Assembly (NCBI RefSeq): GCF_002797895.1
Contig: NZ_PGES01000001.1
Span: forward strand, 5,518,001-5,582,000
DNA from: Janthinobacterium sp. 67
GTDB taxonomy: Bacteria; Pseudomonadota; Gammaproteobacteria; Burkholderiales; Burkholderiaceae_D
DNA length: 64,000 bases
Direction: 5' to 3'
The notes under the pieces: generated by a model
The model's input: the letters and a program-made list of their open reading frames with translations, nothing else
Told to the model about the DNA's origin: nothing
The model's database searches: none
Position numbers and translations under genes: made by a program
Part shown: positions 1 through 8,263 of the stretch, piece by piece
Position numbering within the stretch: the stretch's first letter is position 1
How the letters are laid out: each line of letters starts with the position of its first letter

Positions 1-129
1 CAGCCGGGCGATCTGTATCTGCTGCTGGAAGTGGTGCTGCCGCCGGCGAACGACGACAAGGCGCGCGAACTGTATGCAACCATGGCGCGCGAGATGGCTT
101 TCAATCCACGCCAGAAGCTGGGAGGCTAA
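1..129 (+). CDS. cbpA: Curved DNA-binding protein CbpA (DnaJ-class co-chaperone), 3' end only
   Basis: Only the last 42 codons are in the window. The visible C-terminus, with GDLYLLLEVVLPP and the ending FNPRQKLGG, matches the second beta-barrel C-terminal domain and tail of DnaJ-type proteins of the CbpA group. CbpA is a nucleoid-associated DnaJ homologue that stimulates DnaK and binds curved DNA. The next gene, three bases downstream, is cbpM, its usual partner and inhibitor, which strengthens the call. The J domain and the G/F region lie left of base 1 and cannot be checked. Confidence 0.85.
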   Translation, partial: QPGDLYLLLEVVLPPANDDKARELYATMAREMAFNPRQKLGG

Positions 130-132
130 ATC

Positions 133-444
133 ATGACGAACAAGGTAATTGGCGAATTGCTGGAAGACCGTGCCCTGAGCCTGGAAGAGCTGGCGCGCGC
201 CTGCGCCGTGGAACCGGACTGGGTGGTGCAGCACGTGCAGACGGGCGTGCTGCTGCAAAATGGCCCGCCGGCGGGCCAGCTGACGGCTTGGCGCTTCACC
301 AGCCTGGACCTGGTGCGCGCGCGCCGCCTGCATGAAATCGAATCCGTGTTCGACGCGAACGCCGAACTGGCCGCGCTGGTGGTCGATTTGTCGGAAGAAG
401 TGGCGCGCCTGCGCCGCCGCCTGCACGTGCTGGGCGTCGAGTAG
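133..444 (+). CDS. cbpM: Chaperone modulator CbpM
   Basis: A 103-residue protein directly behind cbpA, only three bases after its stop codon. It fits the CbpM family, small proteins with a MerR-like helical fold that bind the J domain of CbpA and block both its DnaK co-chaperone and its DNA-binding activity. The central stretch LTAWRFTSLDLVRARRLHEIE followed by a C-terminal coiled helix (LVVDLSEEVARLRRRL) is typical. The tight spacing implies co-transcription and translational coupling with cbpA. Confidence 0.85.
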   Translation: MTNKVIGELLEDRALSLEELARACAVEPDWVVQHVQTGVLLQNGPPAGQLTAWRFTSLDLVRARRLHEIESVFDANAELAALVVDLSEEVARLRRRLHVLGVE

Positions 445-447
445 CGC

Positions 448-675
448 TTACTCAGACTCGCCGTGGCGCGCCACGGTGAGCCTGGCAATGTAAAACTGCC
501 CGTTGACGACGACCCGGTGCGGTATGCCGGCCACGTCGAAGCCGGGACCGCCGTCTTCCATCCACTCCTGCGCCAGCGAGTCGAATTGCTGCGGCGTCAT
601 GCGCAGCATCTGCGCCGTGATGACGAAACGCGCGCCAGGTTTCTGTTTGTTGACGAAGTCGTCGATGCCGGCCAT
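448..675 (-). CDS. Conserved hypothetical protein, 75 residues
   Basis: A small acidic-to-neutral protein starting MAGIDDFVNKQKPGARFV. I chose the ATG at 675 rather than the upstream codon at 705, because the upstream stretch is short and runs toward the palindromic repeat at 714-740. No signal peptide or membrane segment is visible and I do not recognise the family. It converges tail-to-tail with cbpM, with stop codons only a few bases apart. The function is unknown. Confidence 0.6.
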   Translation of the reverse strand: MAGIDDFVNKQKPGARFVITAQMLRMTPQQFDSLAQEWMEDGGPGFDVAGIPHRVVVNGQFYIARLTVARHGESE

Positions 676-713
676 GTGAATCCTTGTAATTGAAAGTTGA
701 CCCAAGTAAGGCC

Positions 714-740
714 GGGGTCGGACCCTCAGGGTCCGACCCC
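714..740. repeat. Palindromic intergenic repeat, family 1, copy 1
   Basis: A 27-bp near-perfect palindrome with 13-bp arms (GGGGTCGGACCCT and its complement) around one central base. It is flanked by CCCAA on the left and TTGGG on the right, which extend the hairpin. Two further copies occur at 23543-23569 and 31116-31142 with the same flanking pattern, so the mobile or amplified unit is about 60-70 bp. It behaves like a REP-type element between genes. Confidence 0.9.
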
Positions 741-784
741 AGTGTCTGCCGTTGGGGGCTAATCATACCTGTGGCCCACTTTTT

Positions 785-1699
785 CTAAAACCCCTGCACC
801 AGCAACGGCAACTGCTCCGCAAAACGTTCAGTGAGCCATTTGCCCGCCTGGCCCGGCGGCGTGTCGGCGCGCTGGATCAAATAAATCGGGTAATTCTCGC
901 CATTGTCGACGGCCAGCGGCAGGTGCACCAGACGGCCTGCCTCCAGGTCGTCGCGCACCATCGCTTCGGGCATGTTGCCCCAACCCAGGCCCGCGCGCAG
1001 CAGCGCGTGCTTGGAGCCGAGGTCGCCCAGGCGCCAGTTGCGCAATCCCAGCACGCCGAAATCCTGGCCCTGCGTCAGCACGCTGCGGTCGCTGAGCACC
1101 AGCTGCACGTGTTCGCGCGCCACGTTGGAGGCAATCGGCCCGGCCAGCTGCGCCAGCGCGTGGCTGGGGGCGGCCACGGGAATCAGGCGCACGTGGCCGA
1201 CGGCCAGGCGCTCGAAGACGCTGGCCGTGGCCGTCATCCAGCCACCGAGGCCGATGTGGCAGCTGCCATCCATCACCAGTTGCGCCACGGCGCCCATGGC
1301 TTCGATGCGCAGGCGCAGGGCGACGGTGGGGAACTGCGCCTGGAACGCTTCGAGCACGCGCACCAGCACGCAGGTGGGAAACATCACGTCGACCACCACC
1401 GATACTTCCGCTTCCAGCCCGCCGGCCAGCGCCTTGGCCCGCGCGCGCATGCCGTCGACCTTCAGGGCCACGGCGCGCGCGTCGGCCAGCAGGGCCTTGC
1501 CCGCGTCCGTCAGGGTGGGCTTGCGCTTGCCGCGGTCGAGCAGCACGACGTTCAGTTGTTCTTCCAGGTTGGCGATGGTGTAGCTGATCACCGATTGCGT
1601 GCGGTGCAGCTGGCGCGCCGCGTGGGCGAAGCCGCCCGCGTCGATGACGGCGACGAAGACGCGCAACTGGTCGAGCGAAGGCTGGCCCGGTTCTCTCAT
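785..1699 (-). CDS. LysR-family transcriptional regulator
   Basis: A 304-residue LysR-type regulator. The N-terminal winged helix (about residues 8-66) contains LDQLRVFVAVIDAGGFAHAA and the recognition helix region RTQSVISYTIANLEEQL; the rest is the LysR substrate-binding domain. A GGAG Shine-Dalgarno lies just upstream of the ATG at 1699. It is divergent from the azoreductase gene at 1833, across about 130 bp of AT-rich DNA. The classical expectation is that it controls that gene, perhaps in response to quinones or azo/thiol stress; this is inference from position. Confidence 0.9.
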   Translation of the reverse strand: MREPGQPSLDQLRVFVAVIDAGGFAHAARQLHRTQSVISYTIANLEEQLNVVLLDRGKRKPTLTDAGKALLADARAVALKVDGMRARAKALAGGLEAEVSVVVDVMFPTCVLVRVLEAFQAQFPTVALRLRIEAMGAVAQLVMDGSCHIGLGGWMTATASVFERLAVGHVRLIPVAAPSHALAQLAGPIASNVAREHVQLVLSDRSVLTQGQDFGVLGLRNWRLGDLGSKHALLRAGLGWGNMPEAMVRDDLEAGRLVHLPLAVDNGENYPIYLIQRADTPPGQAGKWLTERFAEQLPLLVQGF

Positions 1700-1832
1700 G
1701 CTGGCTCCATATCTAAAAATTCGATGCTAATCATTTATATTTAAACGGTTTCATCGATAGTAGACCCGAACTATGATGTGTGCAAGTGCAGCAAACGCCG
1801 CACCCCATCTATCGATCTTGAAGGAGTGCATC

Positions 1833-2438
1833 ATGGCAAACGTACTACACATCAATAGCAGCGTGCGCAACAGCGGTTCCCTGTCGCGTCAACTGTCGGG
1901 CGAATTCGTCGCCAAGCTGGCCGCGCAAGGCGACACCATCGTCGTGCGCGACCTGGCCGCGCAACCGGTGCCGCATCTGACGGAAGAAGTCATGGGCGCG
2001 TTCTTCACGCCGGCCGAACAGCGCAGCGCGCAGGCGGCAGCGGCCGTGCAATTGTCCGATACCCTGGTCGATGAATTGCTGGCCGCCGACGTGCTGGTGC
2101 TGGCAGCGCCCATGTATAATTTTTCCGTGCCTTCGACCCTGAAGGCGTGGATCGACCACGTGGCGCGCGCTGGCCGCACCTTCCAGTACACGGCCAATGG
2201 CCCCGTCGGCCTGGCCACGGGCAAGAAAGCCGTGATTTTCACGGCCAGCGGCGGCGTCTACAGCGAAGGCCCGGGCGCCGCGTATGACTACCTGAGCACC
2301 TATCTGCGCACGGCGCTGGGCTTCATCGGCATCACCGACATCGAGTTCGTGCAAGCCGAAGGCGTGGCCATGGGCGAGGATGCCGTCACCAGCGCGATCG
2401 CCAAGGGGCGTGCGTCGATCGAGGCGCTGGCTGCCTGA
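1833..2438 (+). CDS. azoR: FMN-dependent NADH-azoreductase
   Basis: A 201-residue flavodoxin-fold reductase. The N-terminus ANVLHINSSVRNSGSLSR carries the FMN phosphate loop, PMYNFSVPSTLKAWIDHV is the signature flavin-binding segment, and FTASGGVYS is the third flavin contact seen in AzoR enzymes. These enzymes reduce azo bonds and quinones by two electrons from NAD(P)H. I chose the ATG at 1833 because AAGGAG sits at 1820-1825; an earlier in-frame codon at 1773 would cover the promoter region. The gene is divergent from the LysR gene at 785-1699. Confidence 0.93.
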   Translation: MANVLHINSSVRNSGSLSRQLSGEFVAKLAAQGDTIVVRDLAAQPVPHLTEEVMGAFFTPAEQRSAQAAAAVQLSDTLVDELLAADVLVLAAPMYNFSVPSTLKAWIDHVARAGRTFQYTANGPVGLATGKKAVIFTASGGVYSEGPGAAYDYLSTYLRTALGFIGITDIEFVQAEGVAMGEDAVTSAIAKGRASIEALAA

Positions 2439-2539
2439 TATACGCCTTTCGAGGGATTGCCAAGCTGGCATGCTTGGCATAAGCTTGCCGGCGGCACGCC
2501 CCGTGCCAGTCGGCGAGCCGTTCGCCATGAAAGTCCCTC

Positions 2540-3085
2540 ATGCACAAGTTGGCCAGCGCAGTATTGTTCGGATGTTCCTTGTTTTCAGCAGGTATTGCGC
2601 CGGCGCAGACTGTGCCCCCGGCGCCGTCCCACGTGGGACGTCATGCCTCCACGCCCGAGGATATCCGCGCCATCGAGAAAGTCGTCGCCGACTTCCAGGC
2701 GGCGCTGATCGCCAAGGATGTCAAGCTGCTGTCGTCGCTGCTGCTGCACACGAACATCCTGTTCGCCTCGCCGGCCGATGACGCTTTCATCCAGAAAATG
2801 CGCGACACGACGGACGTCCACTTCGACGGCGTCCCGGCGGCCGGCTACGTCGGTTTCGCCAACTACATCAAGCGCGAACCCCTGCGCACGGAAGAAAAAT
2901 TCTACAACGTCAAGATCACCCAGGACCGCCATGTGGCGTGGGTCAACTTCGACTACGAATTCCTCGTCGGCGACAAACTGTCGAACTATGGCGTCGAAGC
3001 GTGGCAGATGGTCAAGCGCGACGGCCTATGGAAAATCCTCAGCGTCGTCTGGTCCATGCATGCCGCAGCCGAGGCGGCGAAATAG
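2540..3085 (+). CDS. Exported NTF2-like (SnoaL/DUF4440-type) protein
   Basis: A 181-residue protein with a signal peptide (roughly residues 1-22, hydrophobic AVLFGCSLFSAGIAPAQ). The mature part resembles the cone-shaped NTF2-like fold: an early helix EDIRAIEKVVADFQAALIAKD, a middle region and C-terminal strands ending in WKILSVVWSMH. Such domains are found in nuclear transport factor 2, polyketide cyclases and many uncharacterised periplasmic proteins. No catalytic residues can be assigned. It stands alone between azoR and a small hypothetical gene; the substrate is unknown. Confidence 0.75.
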   Translation: MHKLASAVLFGCSLFSAGIAPAQTVPPAPSHVGRHASTPEDIRAIEKVVADFQAALIAKDVKLLSSLLLHTNILFASPADDAFIQKMRDTTDVHFDGVPAAGYVGFANYIKREPLRTEEKFYNVKITQDRHVAWVNFDYEFLVGDKLSNYGVEAWQMVKRDGLWKILSVVWSMHAAAEAAK

Positions 3086-3334
3086 GGCAGGCGCCAGGGG
3101 CGTTCAGTACAGAGTTGCCTTCTCATAATTTTTTCGCATCGTCTATACTTTCAATGGGCGTGCCGCCATGCCTGGAAATCAGGCAGGCGTTCAAGTTTTT
3201 CCCTGTGCCGCGTAATAAAAAGCAGATAAGTGAGTCAGTATCCTGAGCAAGCGCGATTGCATGTATTCCAACCCTACGCCGGGCAGGGCCGTTGAGACAG
3301 GCTGCCCGGGGATGTCATTTTTGGAGCAAACATC

Positions 3335-3589
3335 GTGCCGATAAAGTACGTTGATACGTATGAGATAAATTACACGGCGGAACCCTTGCGCGGTTGCAAA
3401 CTGTGGGGCGCCTATGTGTCTCTGTACACCCCATCGAGCAATCCCATGCATCGAAACAATATCGTCAAAAAGCACCGCGTGCTGGCCGACCATCCGTTCG
3501 CGACGGAAGCCGAAGCCGTCAGCGAGGCGGCCGAGGTGGCGTTGAAGCTGGTCGAGCGGCGCCAGCGCCGTTACGTCTTCCACCCCTGA
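3335..3589 (+). CDS. Hypothetical protein, 84 residues, GTG start
   Basis: The likely start is GTG at 3335, preceded by GGAG at 3323-3326. The product is basic and tyrosine-rich at the N-terminus (YVDTYEINYTAEPL) with a C-terminal helix (AVSEAAEVALKLVERRQRR). I recognise no domain. The 3' end overlaps the 3' end of the convergent gene at 3571-3810 by 19 bases. The 249-bp gap upstream (3086-3334) holds no gene; TATACT near 3144 could be a -10 element. Confidence 0.55.
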   Translation: MPIKYVDTYEINYTAEPLRGCKLWGAYVSLYTPSSNPMHRNNIVKKHRVLADHPFATEAEAVSEAAEVALKLVERRQRRYVFHP

Positions 3590-3810
3590 TGCCATTGCGC
3601 CGCATCTTCCAGCGCGCGCCAGGGCAGGATCTGCACGCGGCCCGAATGCACGGCTTCCAGTTTCACATGCGTAACCGGCTCACCCGGCGTGGCCGCCGCG
3701 CACACCTTGATGACGAGGAAATGCTTTTCCTTGTTGACCGGTGTCACGGCAGTCCATTTGCTGTTGAGTAATTTGTTTGGACGCAAGTTATTGCGATGTG
3801 GAAGGTGCAT
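3571..3810 (-). CDS. Small Trp-rich conserved protein (TIGR02450 family)
   Basis: A 79-residue protein that fits the TIGR02450 family of short tryptophan-containing proteins: NKLLNSKWTAVTPVNKEKHFLV near the start and RVQILPWRALED followed by a W-x-QGWK ending. The family is widespread in proteobacteria and has no known function. The extra dozen residues before NKLLNSKW suggest the true start may be slightly downstream, but no better ATG is seen. It overlaps the 3' end of the convergent gene at 3335-3589. Confidence 0.75.
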   Translation of the reverse strand: MHLPHRNNLRPNKLLNSKWTAVTPVNKEKHFLVIKVCAAATPGEPVTHVKLEAVHSGRVQILPWRALEDAAQWHQGWKT

Positions 3811-3882
3811 GGCGGGCCCCGGATTGGCGTGATGGCGATCTTGCCATTATCATGCAAGTTCCCGCCACGCACGAGGACCGCC

Positions 3883-4746
3883 ATGAAACGCCAGTTGCAC
3901 CTGCTCGTCATCGACCCGCAAAACGATTTTTGCGACCTGCCCGCCGAATGGCTGCCTGCCGGCGCCGCGCCTGCCCTGGCCGTGCCCGGCGCCCACGCCG
4001 ACATGCTGCGCGTGGCCCAGCTGATACGTGAAGGGGGCAACGGCTTGACGCAGATCAGCGTGACCCTTGACGCCCACCACCGCTACGACATCGCCCACCC
4101 CGCTTTCTGGCGCACGGGCGACGGCGCCCCGGTCGCGCCATTTACGCAGATCTGCGCCCGGCAAGTGCGCGACCGCTTGTTCCTGCCCGCCGCCAGCGGC
4201 GCCTTGCCGCGCGCGCTGGCCTACCTCGATGCGCTGGAGCAAGCGGGGCGCTATCAATTGATGGTGTGGCCCGTGCATTGCGAGATTGGCAGCTGGGGCC
4301 AGAATATCCACGCCGCCGTGCGCGCCGCCTACAACGCCTGGGAAGTGGATCATTTGCAAGTGGTGGCCAAGCTGAGCAAGGGTTCCAATCCGTGGACCGA
4401 ACATTACTCGGCCGTCATGGCGGAAGTGCCCGATGCGCAGGATGCGGCCACCCAGCTCAACCTGGATTTCCTCGCCACCCTGCTGCCGGCGCAGCAGATT
4501 TACGTCACCGGCGAAGCGGGCAGCCATTGCGTGAAAGCCAGCACCGAGCACATCGCCGATTACCTGGAAGGGCAGCAAGGCAAGCAGGCCCTGTCGCGCC
4601 TGGTCCTGCTGACGGATTGCATGAGCCCCGTCACGGGCTTTGCAACGCAGCAGCGCGACTTCCTTGCCGCCATGCACGAGCGCGGCGCGCGGCTGGCCAC
4701 GTCGGCCGACGTCTTGCCCGAGTTGCTGGCCAACGCAGGCGATTGA
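3883..4746 (+). CDS. Isochorismatase-fold cysteine hydrolase, probable nicotinamidase-like enzyme
   Basis: A 287-residue member of the isochorismatase/nicotinamidase superfamily. The catalytic Asp is in [10 protein letters not shown], and the nucleophile Cys is most likely in [11 protein letters not shown]. It is longer than PncA (about 210 residues), with extra sequence around the middle. The ATG at 3883 was preferred because GAGG lies seven bases upstream. It stands directly upstream of pncB, so a role in NAD salvage (nicotinamide to nicotinate, which PncB then uses) is a reasonable inference, not shown by the sequence alone. Confidence 0.78.
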   Translation: MKRQLHLLVIDPQNDFCDLPAEWLPAGAAPALAVPGAHADMLRVAQLIREGGNGLTQISVTLDAHHRYDIAHPAFWRTGDGAPVAPFTQICARQVRDRLFLPAASGALPRALAYLDALEQAGRYQLMVWPVHCEIGSWGQNIHAAVRAAYNAWEVDHLQVVAKLSKGSNPWTEHYSAVMAEVPDAQDAATQLNLDFLATLLPAQQIYVTGEAGSHCVKASTEHIADYLEGQQGKQALSRLVLLTDCMSPVTGFATQQRDFLAAMHERGARLATSADVLPELLANAGD

Positions 4747-4825
4747 GGCTGTCCTGCAAGCGGACCCTGCCGAAATGCCTGCGGTGGCGTACTATTCTGG
4801 CTTCAGGAAGTTGGAGAAAACACAC

Positions 4826-6028
4826 ATGACCCCGATAGTGCGCAGTTTGCTGGAAACCGATCTGTATAAATTTACAATGTGGCAAGCCTTGCTGCACGGT
4901 CATCCGAATACCCATACCGAATACGAATTTGTCTGCCGCAACGCCACCGCCTTTCCCCTGGCCGAACTGAAGGGCGAGCTGGAAGAACAGCTCGACCACC
5001 TGTGCTCGATGTCGTTTGCGGACGATGAGCTGGCTTATCTGCGCACCCTGCGCTTCATGAAGAGCGACTTCGTCGACTTTTTGACGGTGTTCCGCTTCCA
5101 GCGCAAGTTCATCGACGTCAGCACGAATGGCGACACCTTGCTCGTGCACGCGGCCGGGCCGCAGGTGCACGTGATGGGTTTCGAGATTTTCGTGCTGTAC
5201 ATCATCAATGAACTGTATTTCCGCCGTTTTGACCTGGACGCGGCCATGCGCGAAGGGCGCCACCGCCTGGGCTTGAAAGTGGAAGCCGTCAAGGAATTCG
5301 GCAAGTTGCCGCGGCGCAAGCATCCATTTGAATTTTCCGACTTCGGCGTGCGCCGGCGTTTTTCCGGCGCCTGGCACGACGAAGTAGTGCAGCGCCTGGC
5401 GCGCGAAGTGCCCGAGTATTTCAAGGGTACGTCGAATGTCTACCTGGCGAAAAAGCTCGGCATCGTGCCGATCGGCACCATGGCGCATGAATACATGCAG
5501 TCGTTCCAGTCGTTCGGCGTGCGTCTGCGCGATTTTCAAAAGGCGGCACTGGAAGACTGGGTGCAGGAATACCGGGGCGACCTGGGCATCGCCCTGACGG
5601 ACGTGGTCGGCATGGATGCTTTCCTGGCCGACTTCGACCTGTATTTCGCCAAGCTGTTCGACGGCTTGCGCCACGATTCGGGCGACCCCGTCGAGTGGGG
5701 CGAGAAGGCGCTGGCCCACTACGCGGCCCTGCGTATCGACGCCAATACCAAGCGCCTCGTGTTTTCCGACGGCCTGGACCTGGACAAGGCCTTCGCCCTG
5801 TACCAGCACTTCGCCGACCGCATCATGACGGGCTTTGGCATCGGCACCAATCTCACCAACGATGTCGGCTTGACGCCGCTCAACATCGTCATGAAACTGG
5901 TGCGCTGCAATGGCCAGTCCGTGGCGAAGCTGTCCGATTCGCCGGGCAAGACCCTGTGCAAGGATGAGACCTTCCTCGCCTATTTGCGGCAAGTGTTTCA
6001 CCACCCCGCCGTCCAGGCGCCTGTCTAG
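4826..6028 (+). CDS. pncB: Nicotinate phosphoribosyltransferase
   Basis: A 400-residue enzyme converting nicotinate, PRPP and ATP to nicotinate mononucleotide in the Preiss-Handler route. The start [15 protein letters not shown] is the family hallmark, and GTMAHEY contains His221, equivalent to the auto-phosphorylated histidine of Pnc[15 protein letters not shown] and the later GTNLTNDVG are phosphoribosyl-binding segments. Length and order match PncB enzymes. The ATG at 4826 follows a GGAG motif. It is probably co-transcribed with the cysteine hydrolase gene 79 bp upstream. Confidence 0.96.
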   Translation: MTPIVRSLLETDLYKFTMWQALLHGHPNTHTEYEFVCRNATAFPLAELKGELEEQLDHLCSMSFADDELAYLRTLRFMKSDFVDFLTVFRFQRKFIDVSTNGDTLLVHAAGPQVHVMGFEIFVLYIINELYFRRFDLDAAMREGRHRLGLKVEAVKEFGKLPRRKHPFEFSDFGVRRRFSGAWHDEVVQRLAREVPEYFKGTSNVYLAKKLGIVPIGTMAHEYMQSFQSFGVRLRDFQKAALEDWVQEYRGDLGIALTDVVGMDAFLADFDLYFAKLFDGLRHDSGDPVEWGEKALAHYAALRIDANTKRLVFSDGLDLDKAFALYQHFADRIMTGFGIGTNLTNDVGLTPLNIVMKLVRCNGQSVAKLSDSPGKTLCKDETFLAYLRQVFHHPAVQAPV

Positions 6029-6033
6029 TGGGG

Positions 6034-6088
6034 TAGGTCGGATTAGCGGGGCCGCCGAGGCGGGGCAAAGCCGCGCGTAATCCGACAA
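6034..6088. repeat. Palindromic intergenic repeat, family 2, copy 1
   Basis: An inverted repeat beginning GTAGGTCGGATTAGCG and ending GCGTAATCCGACA, with a GC-rich centre. A second copy, in inverse orientation and with a shorter centre, is at 23107-23144. Both follow the stop codon of a gene. This pattern is common in proteobacterial intergenic DNA and looks REP-like. Confidence 0.8.
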
Positions 6089-6140
6089 AGCTGACAAGCC
6101 CGGCGGGCAGCCGGTGCGCCTGGGTGTTTGAAACCTCGCC

Positions 6141-6440
6141 TTAAAACCCCGTCACCACCGTATTCATATGCTCGACCTGCGGCGGTGCGGCAAAAAATTC
6201 ACCGACCAGGCCGCGCCATGCCTGGAAGTCCTCGCTGCCGCGGAAATGCACGGTATGGTCTTCCAGGGTTGTCCAGCCCACGACCAGGCGGTAGGCGTCG
6301 CCGTTTTCGATCGAGCGCTCCAGGCGCATCGATTCGCAGCCGCGCGCGCGCTGGAACAGGGGGACGGCTTTCGTCACGGCCGCTTCGAAGGCTGCGTGCG
6401 TGGCCGATTTGATCTGGATGTGGGCAATTTCAAAAATCAT
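6141..6440 (-). CDS. Putative quinol monooxygenase (ABM domain) protein
   Basis: A 99-residue dimeric alpha-beta barrel protein of the antibiotic biosynthesis monooxygenase (ABM) superfamily. The pattern is a first strand MIFEIAHIQIK, helix AFEAAVTKAVPLFQRARGC, strand YRLVVGWTTLEDH and a final helix ending VEHMNTVVTGF. These proteins act as cofactor-free quinol oxygenases (YgiN-like) or have unknown roles. The start at 6440 is the first Met of the conserved strand. The next minus-strand gene, at 6524, may share a transcript. No substrate can be inferred. Confidence 0.78.
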   Translation of the reverse strand: MIFEIAHIQIKSATHAAFEAAVTKAVPLFQRARGCESMRLERSIENGDAYRLVVGWTTLEDHTVHFRGSEDFQAWRGLVGEFFAAPPQVEHMNTVVTGF

Positions 6441-6523
6441 GGCAAGTTCCGGTTTTGAAAGAAAGAATGCAGATCTTGCCACAGATTGTGCCCGCTTGCG
6501 GGCGGTAATGGGGCTGTTGCCGT

Positions 6524-6997
6524 TCAGCTGGCGCCGCTGTCCCTGTCCAGTGCTTGCTGCAAATAGGCTTCCAGCTGGGGCACGTTCATGCTGGCGACCT
6601 CCCTGGCCAGGGCATGGCTGAGCCGTTTTTCCACCTGGGCGTCCAGGCTTAGACGCAGCTGTCCCAGGAACTTGGGCGCGGCGACGAGGCACAGCTTGCT
6701 GTAGCGCCGTTGCTGCAAGCCCTGCTGCAACACTTGCGCGATCTGCCGGGCAAACTGTTCGTTCGCATGCTCGACTGGCGCCACCCTGGGCTCGGCCGTG
6801 TGCGCCTGCGTGCCCGCCTGCGTCCCGGCCCGCATGCCGCTGCCGAAGCGTCCGCTGGCATCGCTGTTCAGGGCGTTCTCCGTTTCGCGGCCCGCCGGAT
6901 TGACAAAATCCTGCAGCTCGCCCAGCTGGTTTTGCTGTCCCAGCGCAAACAGCCGCGCCCGGCTGCTGTCGGCCACTACCACCCACGTGACGTCCAT
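6524..6997 (-). CDS. Host attachment family protein (baeRF-like)
   Basis: A 157-residue protein of the host-attachment family: DVTWVVVADSSRARLF at the start, a central variable, glycine/threonine-rich loop (GTQAGTQAHTAEPR) and RYSKLCLVAAPKFLGQLR followed by a C-terminal helix. The family belongs to the archaeo-eukaryotic release factor 1 superfamily; the name comes from an Agrobacterium protein linked to plant attachment and the molecular role is unclear. The ATG at 6997 is preferred to that at 7003 because AAGGAG at 7005-7010 then has the usual spacing of about 7 bases. Confidence 0.82.
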   Translation of the reverse strand: MDVTWVVVADSSRARLFALGQQNQLGELQDFVNPAGRETENALNSDASGRFGSGMRAGTQAGTQAHTAEPRVAPVEHANEQFARQIAQVLQQGLQQRRYSKLCLVAAPKFLGQLRLSLDAQVEKRLSHALAREVASMNVPQLEAYLQQALDRDSGAS

Positions 6998-7023
6998 GCT
7001 CATTCTCCTTGCTGTGCGCCCGG

Positions 7024-7446
7024 CTAGCGCGACAGGGCCGCCACGCCGCCGTGCCTGTTCTGGCCGCAACGGGCCGTACGCTGTTCGATATCGCTGCCGC
7101 CGCACGCCTGCACGATGGCGTGTGCGCGCTCGTGTTCATCGGCATGGCGCGTGGCCACCACCAGGCGGACCATGCCGCGAAACGCCGCCTTGCCGTAGTT
7201 GCGCCGGTACAGATCGTTGTCGCCGCCGAACAGGGCATGGACGGCCCGTTCCAGCCAGCTGCTGAGGGTGTCGTAATTGCCGACCGTAAAATTGCCCTGC
7301 ACGGGGCCAGCCTCGTCGTCGCCCGCGTCCAGCTGCACGGCGTGAGGAGGAAAGCCTTCGGCCAGCAGCCGGTTGCGGGCGCGCTCGGCATCGGGCAAGT
7401 GGTCGAAGATACGGATGAGGGTAATGTTGCCGCTGCTGCTGTCCAT
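7024..7446 (-). CDS. Hypothetical protein, 140 residues
   Basis: The start is ATG at 7446, with a weak GAAAGG upstream. The N-terminal half looks like a small domain that senses or folds near membranes in stress proteins (ITLIRIFDHLPDAERARNRLLAEGF), the pattern seen in general-stress proteins that handle paired-gene differences, but I cannot name the family with confidence. There is no signal peptide. The gene precedes the host-attachment gene in the same direction, with 26 bp between them, so the two are likely an operon. Gene 7618 diverges from it. Confidence 0.6.
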   Translation of the reverse strand: MDSSSGNITLIRIFDHLPDAERARNRLLAEGFPPHAVQLDAGDDEAGPVQGNFTVGNYDTLSSWLERAVHALFGGDNDLYRRNYGKAAFRGMVRLVVATRHADEHERAHAIVQACGGSDIEQRTARCGQNRHGGVAALSR

Positions 7447-7617
7447 GGTCCGGCCTTTCAAGGAGGTGTACTTGATTTGACCGGCGAGGCTGTAAATAAT
7501 TCTGTCTCAGCCTGTAAAATCCTCGATCAAGAGGCAAAAGTTTGATAAATATCCAGTATGGCTGCCAAGTCGCGCTAAGATACGCCTTGGGGAATCAATC
7601 TTTCATAGGAGAACCAA

Positions 7618-8199
7618 ATGGCAGCGAAAAAAATTCTGTTTTTGACCGGCGATTTTGCAGAAGATTATGAAACGATGGTGCCGTTCCAGGCCCTGCTGAT
7701 GCTCGGCCATACCGTGCATGCCGTCTGCCCCGGCAAGAAGAGCGGCGAGACGATCAAGACGGCCATCCACGATTTCGAGGGCGACCAGACCTACACGGAA
7801 AAGCCGGGCCATCTGTTCACCCTGAACGCCAGCTTCGACGACATCGATCCGGCCCACTATGACGCCGTGATGATCGCCGGCGGACGCGCCCCTGAATACC
7901 TGCGCCTGAACGAGAAAGTCATCGCCGCCGTGCGCCATTTCGCCGAAGCGGGCAAGCCCGTCGCGGCCGTCTGCCACGGCGCGCAGTTGCTGGCCGCCGC
8001 CGACGTCATCCGCGGCAAACGCATTTCCGCCTATCCCGCTTGCGCGCCGGAAGTGAAACTGGCGGGCGGCACGTATGCCGACATCGCCGTCACGGACGCC
8101 GTCACGGATGGCCAGTTCGTCACGGCACCCGCCTGGCCCGCGCATCCGGCCTGGCTGGCGCAATTCGTCAAGCTGCTCGGTACCGAAATTCATTTGTAA
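7618..8199 (+). CDS. DJ-1/PfpI family protein
   Basis: A 193-residue DJ-1/PfpI (type 1 glutamine amidotransferase-like) protein. It starts with a Rossmann-type strand [13 protein letters not shown] that supplies the conserved acidic residue, and has the nucleophile elbow AAVCHGAQ with Cys119 followed by His. Family members include glyoxalase III, deglycase-type and stress proteins; which activity applies cannot be told from sequence. AGGAG upstream of the ATG at 7618 supports the start. It is a single-gene unit. Confidence 0.87.
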   Translation: MAAKKILFLTGDFAEDYETMVPFQALLMLGHTVHAVCPGKKSGETIKTAIHDFEGDQTYTEKPGHLFTLNASFDDIDPAHYDAVMIAGGRAPEYLRLNEKVIAAVRHFAEAGKPVAAVCHGAQLLAAADVIRGKRISAYPACAPEVKLAGGTYADIAVTDAVTDGQFVTAPAWPAHPAWLAQFVKLLGTEIHL

Positions 8200-8263
8200 C
8201 CTTCACCAGCCCGGCAGGCCGCAGCGCTTGCCGGGCGCATCACTTTTCAGATTCGAGTTCTTC

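Noticed and set aside
2461..2500. Stem GCCAAG with CTTGGC after azoR as a terminator
   Set aside because: The stem is only six base pairs and no T-run follows.
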